Below, in pieces: positions 39,810 to 50,425 of a stretch of DNA of 64,000 nt. The DNA is from an uncultured Oscillospiraceae bacterium (lineage in GTDB: Bacteria; Bacillota; Clostridia; Oscillospirales; Ruminococcaceae), in NCBI GenBank assembly GCA_900547385.1, contig URGQ01000001.1, forward strand, positions 176,799-240,798, in the 5' to 3' direction. Under the pieces are notes generated by a model. That model was not told the origin of the DNA and ran no database searches. It was given only the letters and a program-made list of their open reading frames with translations. The translations under genes were made by a program, and so were the position numbers. Numbering within the stretch: the first letter of the stretch is position 1; each line of letters begins with the position of its first letter.

Positions 39810-41915
39810 TTATTTTGCGGTAGAAGCAGAGTAGTATATCACACCGACCCCTGCTACCCATGTATCGCCGCTGTCGCTGCACTCACCAAGCTTTTCCCCC
39901 TGCTTTACCGTATCGCCGGGCTTCAGTGTCACATTTTTCAGGTGTCCGTACAGGATCGCGCTGCCGTCCTCATGCCGGATCAATACCGGCTGCCTGCCCA
40001 TAAGACCGATCCATCGCTCCTTGTACTCCGGCGGAGTCTGTTCCACCACGCCGTCCCGCATGGCCACCGCCGCAGTCCCGGCCGGCGCTTCAAAAAGCCG
40101 GTAGGTAGGACAGCTTGTCCCTATTACTCCTTGGGTCATTGTCCCGTTTTTCGCCGGAGCAATGTATGCGCTGTCCTCTGTCCATTCCACGGTCTCCATC
40201 GGCAGAACAGGGTTCTCGTACGCGTTATGTCCCACCGTAAAGCTCGTCACCGTTCCGTCTCGGGCGGTCTTCAGCGTTATATCCTCCTCCCGCACCAGAC
40301 TGAACTCAATGCCGAAAACTCCCGAAGAACCGTTTCCGAAATTTCCGCTGTCTCCCGTTGTACCCAGCTGCGTATAGGGCATCACCTCATCGCCTGCCTG
40401 CACATAAAGCTCCTCGCAATGGGCATATACCGCATACAGTCCGTTTTCCTGCCGTATCAGGATACACCGACCCATTCCTTGGTTCCAGCCCTTCTCCGCA
40501 GTATATACGACCGTTCCAGCCTGCAGTGCGGTAAACGGGGTCCCTTTCTGTCGGCTGTAGAATGCCGTCACACCCCGAACCGGCTCCTCAAGTCTGTATC
40601 CGGCAAACGGCTCCCTGTAATAATATCGGTCAAATATCTCCTCAAAAGCCGGTTCGTCCTCCGCTGCGGGGAATTGCCGCAGCAGGTTGACTCCGCCGCA
40701 GTAGATCGCCTCGATCTCCTCCGGCACTACAGCCCTACAGAATATCATCTTCATTTCTGTTTTTGTTGCTGTCTGGTTCCCGTCTCTGCTTCTCAACTCG
40801 ACCTCTGTACCGTCTTTCAAATACACAGCCCAGCCCAGCGACAGGTCTATCAGTCGGTCTACCGTAATCTCCATCGAGACCGGAGAGCATTTCACCGTTA
40901 CTCCCTCTGCCGCAGCCAGCCCCACACTCTTCACCGTCTGCGGGATATCAAAGCTGACCTCCCACTCGGCGTCGTAGTCCGGCACCCGCTGCCATCTTCC
41001 CGGCTGGATATATTGCAGGTTCGGCAGCTCCTCCTCCGCCACATCATAATAAATCACATGATGGTAAATACCGCCAGACCCCCCGACATTATCCACACTC
41101 TCCCCTGTGCTGTCGCAAAGGACTCCATGGGGCGGGCTGTCCGGTTCAGTACAGTCCTCCCTGCTGCGTGAAAAAACATACAGTCTTCCCTCTTCATAGT
41201 ACGCCATATCAATGGTTTGCACCACTTCTCCATCGGTGTTTCGCACCTCATAGCTGCCCTCATCACCGTTTTTCATCTGCGGATAATCCGAGATCCACTC
41301 GCCAAGATCTACCCCCTTGCGCACGGCGCTGTCGCACAGCGCTTTCATATCCACTTTTGCAATAAAGGTATCTCCCGTCCGTTCCAGATGTCCCAGCCCG
41401 CTTACCCGCAGGTGGGCGGTGCTGTCCCGCATGGCGTCGTTCCAGTCCGCCACCAGATAGCCGCACAGAATATTGCTTTTTTCCTTGGGCCGCTCCGCCG
41501 AGAAAATATACCCGCCGCCGGTATCTACACTCGCCTCCCCGAAGTCCAGCCAACCGTCCGCCGTGCTTCTCTCATCAAAGATCGCCGCAGGCGCCTGCAT
41601 CTCCCACAGCAGGTACAGCACCCGTTCATCCGCCAGCGCCTCCGTCACCGTAAAGGTGATGTCCCCGGCGTCCACCTGCACCGCCAGCGGCTCGGTGTTT
41701 TCCTCCACTCCCTTGGTCGGGGTACCCAGTATGTCTTTCCAGCCAAAGTATTTCCCCGCCGCCACCGCCGTAGCGGTCAGCAGCACCACAGCGGCCGCCA
41801 GAGGCAGTACCCGCCGCAGCCACAGCACCCTGTTTCCCTTGCGGGGAATGCTCGCTTCCTCTATCATATCTGCCGGGACCTCGCCCAGCAGCTCCCACAG
41901 TTCCTTTCGCTTCAT
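39810..41915 (-). CDS. Anti-sigma-like membrane protein fused to two degenerate LytM/M23 domains
   Basis: A 701-residue protein. The N-terminus (1-50) is a short cytoplasmic region followed by one helix (about 32-52), as in DUF4179-type anti-sigma proteins. The outer part continues with Ig-like regions to about 480, then two LytM-like modules (about 485-590 and 600-701) with the GTPFTALQAGTVV and YAH / YGHL-KPGDTVKQGEKLG patterns. Both have lost the HxxxD and HxH zinc ligands (FGIEF and GVIYY replace HLHFE), so they should be inactive and may bind wall peptides. The ATG at 41915 overlaps the sigma gene stop by four bases; a much longer open frame upstream is only a shadow of the sigma gene. 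Confidence 0.82.
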   Translation of the reverse strand: MKRKELWELLGEVPADMIEEASIPRKGNRVLWLRRVLPLAAAVVLLTATAVAAGKYFGWKDILGTPTKGVEENTEPLAVQVDAGDITFTVTEALADERVLYLLWEMQAPAAIFDERSTADGWLDFGEASVDTGGGYIFSAERPKEKSNILCGYLVADWNDAMRDSTAHLRVSGLGHLERTGDTFIAKVDMKALCDSAVRKGVDLGEWISDYPQMKNGDEGSYEVRNTDGEVVQTIDMAYYEEGRLYVFSRSREDCTEPDSPPHGVLCDSTGESVDNVGGSGGIYHHVIYYDVAEEELPNLQYIQPGRWQRVPDYDAEWEVSFDIPQTVKSVGLAAAEGVTVKCSPVSMEITVDRLIDLSLGWAVYLKDGTEVELRSRDGNQTATKTEMKMIFCRAVVPEEIEAIYCGGVNLLRQFPAAEDEPAFEEIFDRYYYREPFAGYRLEEPVRGVTAFYSRQKGTPFTALQAGTVVYTAEKGWNQGMGRCILIRQENGLYAVYAHCEELYVQAGDEVMPYTQLGTTGDSGNFGNGSSGVFGIEFSLVREEDITLKTARDGTVTSFTVGHNAYENPVLPMETVEWTEDSAYIAPAKNGTMTQGVIGTSCPTYRLFEAPAGTAAVAMRDGVVEQTPPEYKERWIGLMGRQPVLIRHEDGSAILYGHLKNVTLKPGDTVKQGEKLGECSDSGDTWVAGVGVIYYSASTAK

Positions 41916-42472
41916 AGCGTAATCTCCTCCTTTTCCAGCTCGTTGCGCAGGTCGCGCCGCAGCCGCTCCAGTATGCTCCTGGCCCGCCGCGGGGAAATGC
42001 CGCTGTGTGCAGCCGCCGTTTTTACCGGCTCCGCCCACCAGTACCGCCGGAGGAACAGTATCCGTTCCTCCGGGGTCAGCCCCCGCAAAAAGCGCTCCAG
42101 CGCTGCCGCTATGGCCCTGCGCTCCCAATGCTGCTCCGGGGTGTCCCGGTCGGGCAGCATCTCGCCCAGCTCCTCCCAGATCAGCGTCATTTCTCCGCCG
42201 CCCCGTTTCAAGCGGTTCTGTTTTTGCAGCCGGTTCAGCGCCAGGTTGCGGGTAATGCGTCCCAGATAAGCCGCCAAACTTCTCGGCTCCTCCGGCGGGA
42301 TACTGTTCCATGCGCGGTGCCATGTATCGTTCACACATTCTTCGGCGTCCTGCCTGTTCCGCAGGATATTTCGGGCGATGGTGCCACACAGGGCGCCGTA
42401 CTGCCGCTCGGTTTCGGTTAAAGCTGTTTCGCTTCGTTCCCTGTACAGCCGCAGAATTTCCTCGTCCTTCAT
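41912..42472 (-). CDS. ECF-type RNA polymerase sigma factor
   Basis: A 186-residue sigma-70 family factor. Region 2 spans about residues 22-85 (RNRQDAEECVNDTWHRAWNS) and region 4 about 120-175 (LTPEERILFLRRYWW, SGISPRRARSILERLRRDL). The ATG has AAAGGAGG upstream. The stop overlaps the anti-sigma-like gene by four bases, so the factor and its probable controller are made together. A TGAAGTACTTCA palindrome lies 25 bases upstream. It probably answers a cell-envelope signal sensed by the partner's outer domain. Confidence 0.88.
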   Translation of the reverse strand: MKDEEILRLYRERSETALTETERQYGALCGTIARNILRNRQDAEECVNDTWHRAWNSIPPEEPRSLAAYLGRITRNLALNRLQKQNRLKRGGGEMTLIWEELGEMLPDRDTPEQHWERRAIAAALERFLRGLTPEERILFLRRYWWAEPVKTAAAHSGISPRRARSILERLRRDLRNELEKEEITL

Positions 42473-42496
42473 GCTCCTGCCTCCTTTCGTTTGGGT

Positions 42497-42508
42497 TGAA
42501 GTACTTCA
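42497..42508. promoter_or_regulatory. Palindrome upstream of the sigma factor gene
   Basis: TGAAGTACTTCA is a perfect 12-bp palindrome between the start of the sigma gene and its presumed promoter; a possible operator. Confidence 0.4.
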
Positions 42509-42574
42509 CCCTTATTGACCGCGTTTTTTCTCCCCCGGCCAGCTCTTTTCAGAGTCTTTCTATCCGCGCACCAC

Positions 42575-42643
42575 GGCGGGCGCCCCTCCGCTTTTGTCGT
42601 GCTGACCCTGACGGGCAGCCCTCCCCGCTGCGGCGCGCCCGCC
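42575..42643. repeat. GC-rich multi-hairpin element (copy 7, degenerate)
   Basis: Arms GGCGGGCGC and GCGCCCGCC (9 bp) enclose a 51-base interior with no clean hairpins. Shares a GGGCAGCCCTCCCC segment with the GC-rich stretch near 36800. Assigned by outer stem and position. Confidence 0.4.
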
Positions 42644-42672
42644 TTCCCACTGTCCCCATCTTTCGGGTTATT

Positions 42673-42698
42673 AAAAAAGCCCGCCGCACGGCAGGCTT
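42673..42698 (-). terminator. Terminator of the thioredoxin-like gene
   Basis: On the minus strand AAGCC-GCCG / CGGC-GGCTT closes a short loop and is followed by a T tract, just after the stop at 42709. Confidence 0.75.
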
Positions 42699-42708
42699 TC
42701 GGTATTTC

Positions 42709-43023
42709 TCAATAAAACTTCAGTAAATTGGTGTAATGCTCCGGCAGCACAATGCCCTCGGTGGTATGCACCCGCATACCGTCCCGGAACACCAGCATAG
42801 TGGGCAGGTCCTTCACATGGAAGCGCTCCCCCAGCGCGATATCATCGGTCACATTGATGCGGCACACCTTCACATCGTATTGCTCCGCCTCCATCAAAAA
42901 TTTCTGATAGACTGGCTCCATGGCCGCCGCAAAGGGGCTGAACCCCGCCGTAAAGTACAGGTAGGTCTTGCCCTCCCGGGTGATGCTATCCACATTTTTG
43001 CTGTTTATCTCCACCATCTGCAT
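42709..43023 (-). CDS. Thioredoxin-fold protein lacking the redox cysteines
   Basis: A 104-residue protein of thioredoxin size and pattern: YLYFTAGFSPFAAAMEPVYQKF aligns with the FWAxWCGPCKxxxPxxxx active-site helix, and DLPTMLVFRDG with the cis-Pro loop. Both active-site Cys are replaced (FSPFA for WCGPC), so it cannot do dithiol exchange; the only Cys is in the VCRINV strand. It may be a binding or chaperone-like variant. ATG at 43023 is chosen over TTG two codons upstream because AAGGAG lies nine bases before it. Monocistronic, divergent from the DUF1508 gene. Confidence 0.8.
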   Translation of the reverse strand: MQMVEINSKNVDSITREGKTYLYFTAGFSPFAAAMEPVYQKFLMEAEQYDVKVCRINVTDDIALGERFHVKDLPTMLVFRDGMRVHTTEGIVLPEHYTNLLKFY

Positions 43024-43059
43024 GGTCAATCACTCCTTTTCGCTGTGAATTCCGTTCCT

Positions 43060-43088
43060 ATTTTACCACGATTCTGCCCAAAAGAAAA
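43060..43088 (-). promoter_or_regulatory. Promoter of the thioredoxin-like gene
   Basis: Minus-strand TTTTCT, 17-base spacer ending TGG, TAAAAT (43060-43065). Confidence 0.55.
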
Positions 43089-43117
43089 CCTTTTCCCGGC
43101 GAATTTCGCTCATTTGC

Positions 43118-43146
43118 TTGCATTCCTACCCAAAACAATGTAACAT
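43118..43146 (+). promoter_or_regulatory. Promoter of the DUF1508 gene
   Basis: TTGCAT (43118-43123), 17-base spacer, TAACAT (43141-43146). Confidence 0.65.
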
Positions 43147-43183
43147 AGAAGTACCAAGAAACTTCTTTTAGGAGGTCTGTCAC

Positions 43184-43558
43184 ATGGGCAAGTTTGTTAT
43201 GAAGGAAACCAAAAACGGCGGCGTTAAGTTCGACCTGAAAGCCGGCAACGGCGAAGTCATTGCCACCTCCGAGGCATATTCCGGCGATGCCGCCTGCAAA
43301 AAGGGCATCGAGAGCGTGCGTAAAAATGCCGTAGAAGCCAAGCTGGAAGACCAGACCGTTGAGGGCTTCGAGACCGTCACCAACCCCAAGTTTGAGGTTT
43401 ACACCGATAAAGCCGGTGAGTTCCGCTTCCGCCTCAAGGCCCGCAATGGCGAGATTATCGCCACCTCCGAGGGCTACAAGGCCAAGGCCAGCTGCCTCAA
43501 TGGCATTGAGAGCGTCCGCAAGAACGCCCCTGACGCCCCCATTGTAGTAGCCGAATAA
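43184..43558 (+). CDS. DUF1508 (YegP-like) protein with two tandem repeats
   Basis: A 124-residue protein made of two DUF1508 repeats (about residues 8-50 and 68-115), each with the pattern FxxKAxNGExIATSExYxxxAxCxxGIESVRKNA. The family is small, cytosolic and of unknown biochemical function, often stress-associated and highly expressed; the strong GGAGG site and codon use here fit high expression. Monocistronic between its promoter and terminator. Confidence 0.92.
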   Translation: MGKFVMKETKNGGVKFDLKAGNGEVIATSEAYSGDAACKKGIESVRKNAVEAKLEDQTVEGFETVTNPKFEVYTDKAGEFRFRLKARNGEIIATSEGYKAKASCLNGIESVRKNAPDAPIVVAE

Positions 43559-43577
43559 TTTTCCCCCGCGCCAAAAG

Positions 43578-43603
43578 AGCGACCCGTCACAGGGTCGCTT
43601 TTT
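43578..43603 (+). terminator. Terminator of the DUF1508 gene
   Basis: Eight-bp stem AGCGACCC / GGGTCGCT, six-base loop, T tract. Confidence 0.88.
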
Positions 43604-43640
43604 CTGCCTTCCGGCCGGTTTGCGCGGCCCGCAAGCTTAC

Positions 43641-43723
43641 GGCCCGCAGGGCACCCCGGCTTCGCCGGGGTTTGGCGGCCTTCGGCCGCCCACGGCCGCC
43701 TGCGGCGGCCGGCCCTGCGGGCC
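43641..43723. repeat. GC-rich multi-hairpin element (copy 8)
   Basis: Perfect 12-bp outer arms GGCCCGCAGGGC and GCCCTGCGGGCC enclose three hairpins: ACCCCGGC-TTC-GCCGGGGT, GGCGGCC-TTC-GGCCGCC and CGGCCGCC-TGC-GGCGGCCG. GNA loops read on the minus strand. It lies between the facing terminators of DUF1508 and prfC, so it may not be transcribed. Confidence 0.88.
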
Positions 43724-43758
43724 TCCTCCCCCCACCGGGGTTCCTCCCCCATCCCACC

Positions 43759-43786
43759 AAAAAGCGGCCCCTCCCGGAGCCGCTTT
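43759..43786 (-). terminator. Terminator of prfC
   Basis: Minus-strand stem AGCGGC / GCCGCT with inner CC / GG, followed by TTTTT, five bases after the prfC stop. Confidence 0.8.
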
Positions 43787-43790
43787 TCTT

Positions 43791-45383
43791 TTATTCTCTG
43801 TTAAATTCCGTCAGCCGCAGGCCCTCGTTGCGCTCCAGCGCCCACTGGATATTCCACTCGCTCGCAAAGAGCAGCAGGTTGTTGCCCTTCAGATCCTGCA
43901 CCCACTTGGTGTCACTGGTCAGCGTCATGGTCTTGGGGTCGGCGTCGCGGCTTGCGATCCACCGGATATACCCATAGGGCAGGTCGCTGCGCCGGATGTC
44001 CACACCGTACTCGTTCTTCAGCCGGTATTCCAGCACCTCAAACTGCAGCACACCTACCACACCCACGATCACACGCTCCATGCCGCCGCCCGGCTCGGTA
44101 AAGATCTGGATGGCGCCCTCCTGCGCAATCTGGGTAATGCCCTTCACGAATTGCTTGCGCTTCAGGGTATCCACCTGCTCTATCGCCGCAAAGTGCTCTG
44201 GCGCAAAGGTGGGAATTCCCTCGAACTGCACCTTCATCTTGGGGTCGCACACCGTATCCCCGATGGAGAAAATGCCGGGGTCGAACACCCCGATGATATC
44301 GCCGGCATACGCCTCCTCTATGATCTCGCGGTTTTCCGCCATCATCTGCTGCGGCTGCGCCAGCTTGATGCGCTTGCCCTCCTGCACATGCAGGTACTCG
44401 GTGTCCTTCTGGAACTTTCCGGAGCAGATCCGCATAAATGCAATACGGTCGCGGTGGTTCTTGTTCATATTCGCCTGGATCTTGAACACAAAGGCAGAAA
44501 AGCCCTCGTCAAAGGGATCCACCACACCATCGGCGGTCTTGCGGGGCAGTGGGGGCGTCGTCATCTTCAGGAAGTTTTCGAGGAAGGTTTCCACGCCAAA
44601 GTTGGTCAGCGCCGAGCCGAAGAACACCGGGCTGAGTTTGCCGTGCCGCACCTTCTCCATGTCAAATTCATAGCTTGCGCCGTCCAAAAGCTCTATGTCA
44701 TCTACCAGCGCCTGCCGCTGGTACGGCCCCAGCAGCTCATCCAGCCGCGCAGTATCGGTAATGTCGCACTCGATGGTCGCCAGCTTATTCTGCCCGTTGT
44801 GGAATTCATTAAAGGCCAGAATTTCCCGCTGGTCGCGGTCAAATACGCCCTTAAAATCCACGCCGCAGCCAATGGGCCAGTTCACCGGGTAGGTGCCAAT
44901 GCCAAATTCCTTCTCCAGCTCCTCCAGCAGGTCAAAGGGATTGCGCGCCTCACGGTCCAGCTTATTGATAAAGGTAAAGATGGGAATATCCCGCATGGCG
45001 CACACCTTAAAAAGCTTTCGGGTCTGCGGCTCTATGCCCTTTGCCGCATCAATGACCATCACGGCGCTGTCCGCCGCCATCAGGGTGCGGTAGGTATCCT
45101 CGCTGAAGTCCTGGTGTCCCGGCGTATCCAGAATGTTGATGCAATACCCCTGGTACTCAAACTGCATTACCGAGCTGGTGACCGAAATACCGCGCTGCTT
45201 TTCGATCTCCATCCAGTCGGAAACCGCATGGCGCGCGGTCTTTTTGCCCTTTACCGAACCCGCCAGCTGAATCGCCCCGCCGTACAGCAGGAATTTCTCG
45301 GTCAGTGTGGTCTTACCGGCATCCGGGTGGGAGATAATGGCGAAGGTCCTCCGCCGGCTGATTTCCTCTTTCAAACTTGCCAC
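43791..45383 (-). CDS. prfC: Peptide chain release factor 3
   Basis: A 530-residue GTPase that recycles RF1/RF2 after peptide release. The P-loop SHPDAGKT (about residues 18-25), RGISVTSSV, DTPGHQDF and NKLD motifs are typical, and the C-terminal domain has the RF3-type GVLQFEVLEYRL. Full family length. The start is GTG at 45383 with AAGGAAGG ten bases upstream; its own promoter is at 45424-45452. Confidence 0.95.
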   Translation of the reverse strand: MASLKEEISRRRTFAIISHPDAGKTTLTEKFLLYGGAIQLAGSVKGKKTARHAVSDWMEIEKQRGISVTSSVMQFEYQGYCINILDTPGHQDFSEDTYRTLMAADSAVMVIDAAKGIEPQTRKLFKVCAMRDIPIFTFINKLDREARNPFDLLEELEKEFGIGTYPVNWPIGCGVDFKGVFDRDQREILAFNEFHNGQNKLATIECDITDTARLDELLGPYQRQALVDDIELLDGASYEFDMEKVRHGKLSPVFFGSALTNFGVETFLENFLKMTTPPLPRKTADGVVDPFDEGFSAFVFKIQANMNKNHRDRIAFMRICSGKFQKDTEYLHVQEGKRIKLAQPQQMMAENREIIEEAYAGDIIGVFDPGIFSIGDTVCDPKMKVQFEGIPTFAPEHFAAIEQVDTLKRKQFVKGITQIAQEGAIQIFTEPGGGMERVIVGVVGVLQFEVLEYRLKNEYGVDIRRSDLPYGYIRWIASRDADPKTMTLTSDTKWVQDLKGNNLLLFASEWNIQWALERNEGLRLTEFNRE

Positions 45384-45423
45384 AGTGTTTCGTCCTTCCT
45401 TTGGCTTTATTTCATAGGGATAT

Positions 45424-45452
45424 ATTTTACCACAAACCGGGCCCCATTACAA
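45424..45452 (-). promoter_or_regulatory. Promoter of prfC
   Basis: Minus-strand TTGTAA (45447-45452), 17-base spacer ending TGG, TAAAAT (45424-45429). Confidence 0.75.
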
Positions 45453-45489
45453 TAAAAAAAGCCCGCGTTCCCCGGTATTTCTGCCTGCC

Positions 45490-45595
45490 GCAGGCCCACC
45501 GGCTCCGCCGCACACCCGCCTTCGCGGGCGTACCCCGGCGCCCCAACGGGACGCCGGGAGGCCGGGCTTTGCCCGGCAGCGGCTCCGCCGCCTGC
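45490..45595. repeat. GC-rich multi-hairpin element (copy 9, degenerate)
   Basis: Short GCAGGC / GCCTGC arms enclose CCCGC-CTTC-GCGGG, CCCGGCG / CGCCGGG and GCCGGGC-TTT-GCCCGGC, plus two direct copies of CGGCTCCGCCG, each able to fold on a TCC loop. On the minus strand it is followed by a run of seven T (45453-45459), so it may also end transcription of the FkbM gene. Confidence 0.5.
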
Positions 45596-45646
45596 CCCTG
45601 CACCTACCTTTATTTTACGGTATGCCCAGTTTGCCAACCGCCATTT

Positions 45647-46672
45647 TTACACAAAATAAAAATTCACATCCCACGCTGGCAGGCAGGGGTAATGCCGCAC
45701 ATATACCTTATATTCCGGCTGAATAGCCAGCACCTCCAGCGGCAGCCGCCACAGATCCTCGCTGCGGTGGTACCCCGCGATTAGGAGCTTCGGCCGGTGC
45801 CGCCGCAGCGTCTTGGCCATGCCCGCTATCGCCTCTGCCTCCATCCCCTCCACATCCATGTTGATGAGACTCACCGTCTGCCCGCACAGGATGTTATCCA
45901 CACTGTCCAGCTCGGTCATGGCGCCGCCCGCCGCCAGGTGGGAGCCACGCCCAGCCCCACCCGCGAAGGGCAGCCGCGCGTATCGGCTGTACGCCCCCAG
46001 CCGGTACAGAATGCAATCATGCAGCTCCGCCGTATTCCGTTCCAGCTTCGCAAAGGTCACAGGATCCGGCTCCAGCGCCGTGATGCGCCGCCACTCCCCC
46101 GCATACCCTATAAATTCCGCTATGGTATCCCCGGTGTAGGCCCCCAGGTCCATGTAGTGCTCCTCTTTTCCCGGCCGCAGGATGTTCTCCCACGCCTCCC
46201 TTGGCTCACTTTCGCACCCGCGCAGCAGTTTAATATCACCGGTCAATTTATATTCCACCACATCCCGCAGCACTTTCCGGGAGTGATCATCCGCCAGCAG
46301 TCCGTATACCCGCCCCAGCTCTTCCCGGTGGGCTTTCGCGTATTCCCGGGTAAAGATCTCCTCCCCCGCCACCGGCACATCGGGGGCGTACAGTTCCTGC
46401 TCCGCCGCCAGCCGCTCTATCTGCGCCATCACCTCCGGCCGGTGGGTGCCAAAGCACACCAGCACCACCATCTCGCCGTACCGTTCCCTGGCCGTCCGGT
46501 AGTCGGTCACCGGGCAGCCCATAAATTCCTGCCCCCGGGTAAAGCCCTCGCTCGCGAACACCCCCGCTATGGGGATCTCCCGCTTCTTCAGCTCGGCGGC
46601 TATCTTCTCCGCCCCGTCCCCCATCCCATACAGCAGGATGGGCTTCCCCGTCGCCTTCAGTTTTTCCCACAT
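45647..46672 (-). CDS. FkbM-family SAM-dependent methyltransferase
   Basis: A 341-residue protein. The first 110 residues form a Rossmann-like nucleotide-binding segment (ILLYGMGDGAEKIAAEL), followed by the FkbM methyltransferase domain with YMDLGAYTGDT (SAM site, about residues 196-206), ALEPDP and the diagnostic INMDVEGMEAEAI. Members O-methylate sugars or polyketides; here a surface glycan or cofactor is possible. The open frame extends upstream through repeat copy 10; ATG at 46672 is chosen for GGAAGG and the family start. Confidence 0.82.
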   Translation of the reverse strand: MWEKLKATGKPILLYGMGDGAEKIAAELKKREIPIAGVFASEGFTRGQEFMGCPVTDYRTARERYGEMVVLVCFGTHRPEVMAQIERLAAEQELYAPDVPVAGEEIFTREYAKAHREELGRVYGLLADDHSRKVLRDVVEYKLTGDIKLLRGCESEPREAWENILRPGKEEHYMDLGAYTGDTIAEFIGYAGEWRRITALEPDPVTFAKLERNTAELHDCILYRLGAYSRYARLPFAGGAGRGSHLAAGGAMTELDSVDNILCGQTVSLINMDVEGMEAEAIAGMAKTLRRHRPKLLIAGYHRSEDLWRLPLEVLAIQPEYKVYVRHYPCLPAWDVNFYFV

Positions 46673-46705
46673 TGTCCTTCCCCACTCCCTGCAAAATCCA
46701 GATTT

Positions 46706-46787
46706 GGGGGTCGCGCGCGTTACACGCGCGTACGCGCTCGCTGCGCTCGCGCGCCTTCCGCGCCCTGCGGGCGCGGGCGCGGCCCCC
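46706..46787. repeat. GC-rich multi-hairpin element (copy 10)
   Basis: Outer arms GGGGGTCGCGC and GCGCGGCCCCC pair over 11 bp with one G-T. Inside are CGCGCGT-TAC-ACGCGCG, a weaker GCGC-TCGCT-GCGC and GCGCCC-TGC-GGGCGC. GNA loops read on the minus strand, the mRNA strand of the FkbM gene, and the element starts about 18 nt after the predicted transcription start. Confidence 0.75.
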
Positions 46788-46811
46788 CTCCCCCACCGGA
46801 ATTCTTCCCCC

Positions 46812-46840
46812 ATTTTACCACATTCCCCGGCCGGCCGCAA
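46812..46840 (-). promoter_or_regulatory. Promoter of the FkbM methyltransferase
   Basis: Minus-strand TTGCGG, 17-base spacer ending TGG, TAAAAT (46812-46817). Confidence 0.65.
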
Positions 46841-46869
46841 ACCGCCGTTCACAAAAAATTTGCAATTTA

Positions 46870-46881
46870 ATTTATATAAAT
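46870..46881. promoter_or_regulatory. AT-rich palindrome upstream of the RHH gene
   Basis: ATTTATATAAAT is a perfect 12-bp palindrome directly upstream of the -35; with the palindrome at 46916-46925 (GCTTGCAAGC, at the start region) it could be an operator for the ribbon-helix-helix protein. Confidence 0.4.
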
Positions 46882-46884
46882 CGC

Positions 46885-46913
46885 TTGACAGTTTTCACAT
46901 TTCTGTTTACAAT
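46885..46913 (+). promoter_or_regulatory. Promoter of the RHH-clpB operon
   Basis: TTGACA (46885-46890), 17-base spacer, TACAAT (46908-46913): near-consensus. Confidence 0.88.
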
Positions 46914-46949
46914 AAGCTTGCAAGCCGAAAAAGGAGGTGAACCGGCGGC

Positions 46950-47609
46950 ATGAAAAAGAATGTCTATTCCCTCGTCCTCTCGGAGGATGTGGTGCATGAG
47001 ATCGATAAGCTGGCCTACCAGCGCGGCACCAACCGCAGCAATATGGTCAACCAGATCTTGGCCGAATACGCCAGTCTTATCACCCCGGAAAAGCGCATGA
47101 GTCACCTCCTTGCGGAGATCCGCCGCCATTTCGAATCCGCTGCGGGCTTCCAGCTGCCGGAGGTCGCCTCCGCCGGGATGATGAATCTCCGGACGGCCCT
47201 GCGCTACAAGTACAATCCCACCGTCCGTTACAGCCTGGAGCTTTCCCGGGATAATCAATCCATCGGCACCCTCCGGGTCTCGCTGCGGACGCAGAATACC
47301 CAGCTCATCATGGCCATGGTCAATTTTTACGGCCTGTGGGATACCGTGGAAACGGTTTTCCTGGGACGGCAGCAAAGCCTGGTGGATGGCGAACGCTATC
47401 TCCGGGTTTTGATGCTGCAAAGCCCCACCCCCCAAAGCCTGCTGCTGGGCAGCGAAGCTCTCGGCGAGCTCATCGCCGATTATATTGCCACCTTCGATGC
47501 AGCCCTCAAGCTGTATTTTTCGGAACCGGAGCCGGATTCCCGCGAAACAAAAGCGAAAATCGAACGGCTGTACCGGGAATACTTTGAGCGGCGGAATGTC
47601 GCCGTATAA
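46950..47609 (+). CDS. Ribbon-helix-helix regulator upstream of clpB
   Basis: A 219-residue protein. Residues 1-45 match a ribbon-helix-helix DNA-binding fold (NVYSLVLSEDVVHEIDKLA, then RSNMVNQILAEYASL). The remaining 170 residues match no family I recognise and are mixed alpha/beta. AAGGAGG precedes the ATG. clpB starts 34 bases after its stop with no promoter between, so the protein is probably an autoregulator and clpB controller; the palindromes around its promoter fit that. No HrcA-CIRCE or CtsR site is visible. Confidence 0.72.
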   Translation: MKKNVYSLVLSEDVVHEIDKLAYQRGTNRSNMVNQILAEYASLITPEKRMSHLLAEIRRHFESAAGFQLPEVASAGMMNLRTALRYKYNPTVRYSLELSRDNQSIGTLRVSLRTQNTQLIMAMVNFYGLWDTVETVFLGRQQSLVDGERYLRVLMLQSPTPQSLLLGSEALGELIADYIATFDAALKLYFSEPEPDSRETKAKIERLYREYFERRNVAV

Positions 47610-47643
47610 AACAAGCAAATTCACCATGTGAGGAGGATGTTTT

Positions 47644-50235
<2,592 letters not shown>

Positions 50236-50425
50236 CAAAAATGGATAGCGGCTGCCCCGGGCGGCCGGAGAGATCGAGGTACGGCAAGGAGCGGCGGAAG
50301 GAAGGCTCTTGCCCGGCGAAGACGGGCTGATGCCTTGCGACGCCAGCGACACCGCCGGAACCGATCTATCCGGTTGCCGGGGCGGACGCGAAAAGATAAA
50401 ACAAGAAGCAAAGGAGCCTGTGACC

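Noticed and set aside
39810..42509. 899-residue single protein spanning the sigma gene
   Set aside because: The first ~200 codons are the other frame of the sigma gene; the real start with AAGGAGG is at 41915.
50236..50425. GC-rich gap between clpB and htpG as a further hairpin element or CIRCE site
   Set aside because: Only one imperfect hairpin; no outer arms and no CIRCE inverted repeat.
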